DNA from: Xanthobacteraceae bacterium
Lineage (GTDB): Bacteria; Pseudomonadota; Alphaproteobacteria; Rhizobiales; Xanthobacteraceae
DNA length: 5,293 bases
Direction: 5' to 3'
Assembly: GCA_030043175.1 (NCBI GenBank)
Contig: JASHYD010001054.1
Location: 1 to 5,293, forward strand
Made by a program: the position numbers and the translations under genes
Part shown: one piece after another, positions 5,291 through 5,293 of the stretch
How positions within the stretch are numbered: position 1 is the first letter of the stretch
Layout: every line of letters begins with the position of its first letter
The notes under the pieces: model-generated
The model's input: the letters and a program-made list of their open reading frames with translations, nothing else
Databases searched by the model: none
What the model was told of the DNA's origin: nothing

Positions 5291-5293
5291 TGT

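Noticed and set aside
1..5293. A novel multi-gene defence, mobile or biosynthetic system
   Set aside because: The window contains two recognisable metabolic-type genes, one orphan membrane protein and one small orphan protein, with no nuclease, toxin, reverse transcriptase, integrase, repeat array or tight operon that would indicate such a system.

Overview
The window is GC-rich, and its proteins and intergenic style fit an alphaproteobacterium of the Rhizobiales, most likely the Bradyrhizobium/Rhodopseudomonas group. This placement rests on protein resemblance recalled from memory (the small AEHYR-type protein, the rhizobial form of the acetolactate synthase-like enzyme) and on the high-GC codon use, not on a search. 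No rRNA, tRNA, CRISPR array, integrase or intact insertion sequence is visible.

Layout. (1) Positions 1-1292, minus strand: the first 430 codons of a membrane-anchored, FMN-binding glutamate synthase-like protein, cut by the left edge inside its iron-sulfur cysteine cluster. (2) Positions 1293-1767: a 475-base non-coding divergent region with several short direct and inverted repeats that could be regulator sites. (3) Positions 1768-3399, plus strand: a complete 543-residue thiamine-diphosphate enzyme of the acetolactate synthase large-subunit type, closer to the FAD-independent catabolic form than to the biosynthetic one. (4) Positions 3530-4075, plus strand: a 181-residue membrane protein of unknown function, 130 bases downstream of the enzyme and possibly co-transcribed with it. 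(5) Positions 4305-4502, minus strand: a 65-residue helical protein with an internal pseudo-repeat, followed at once by a terminator-like hairpin. (6) Positions 4503-5293: about 790 bases with no convincing gene. They hold a possible decayed minus-strand coding end (4983-5174), a GC hairpin, and, at the very right edge, an AT-rich near-perfect palindrome that looks like an operator for a gene beyond the window.

How the genes relate. The glutamate synthase-like gene and the acetolactate synthase-like gene diverge from a shared control region, so co-regulation is possible, but nothing in the sequence proves a shared pathway. One concerns amino-nitrogen chemistry and the other pyruvate carboligation. 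No new multi-gene system can be supported. The best leads are the unannotated regulatory-looking repeats, the right-edge palindrome, and the two small proteins of unknown function.
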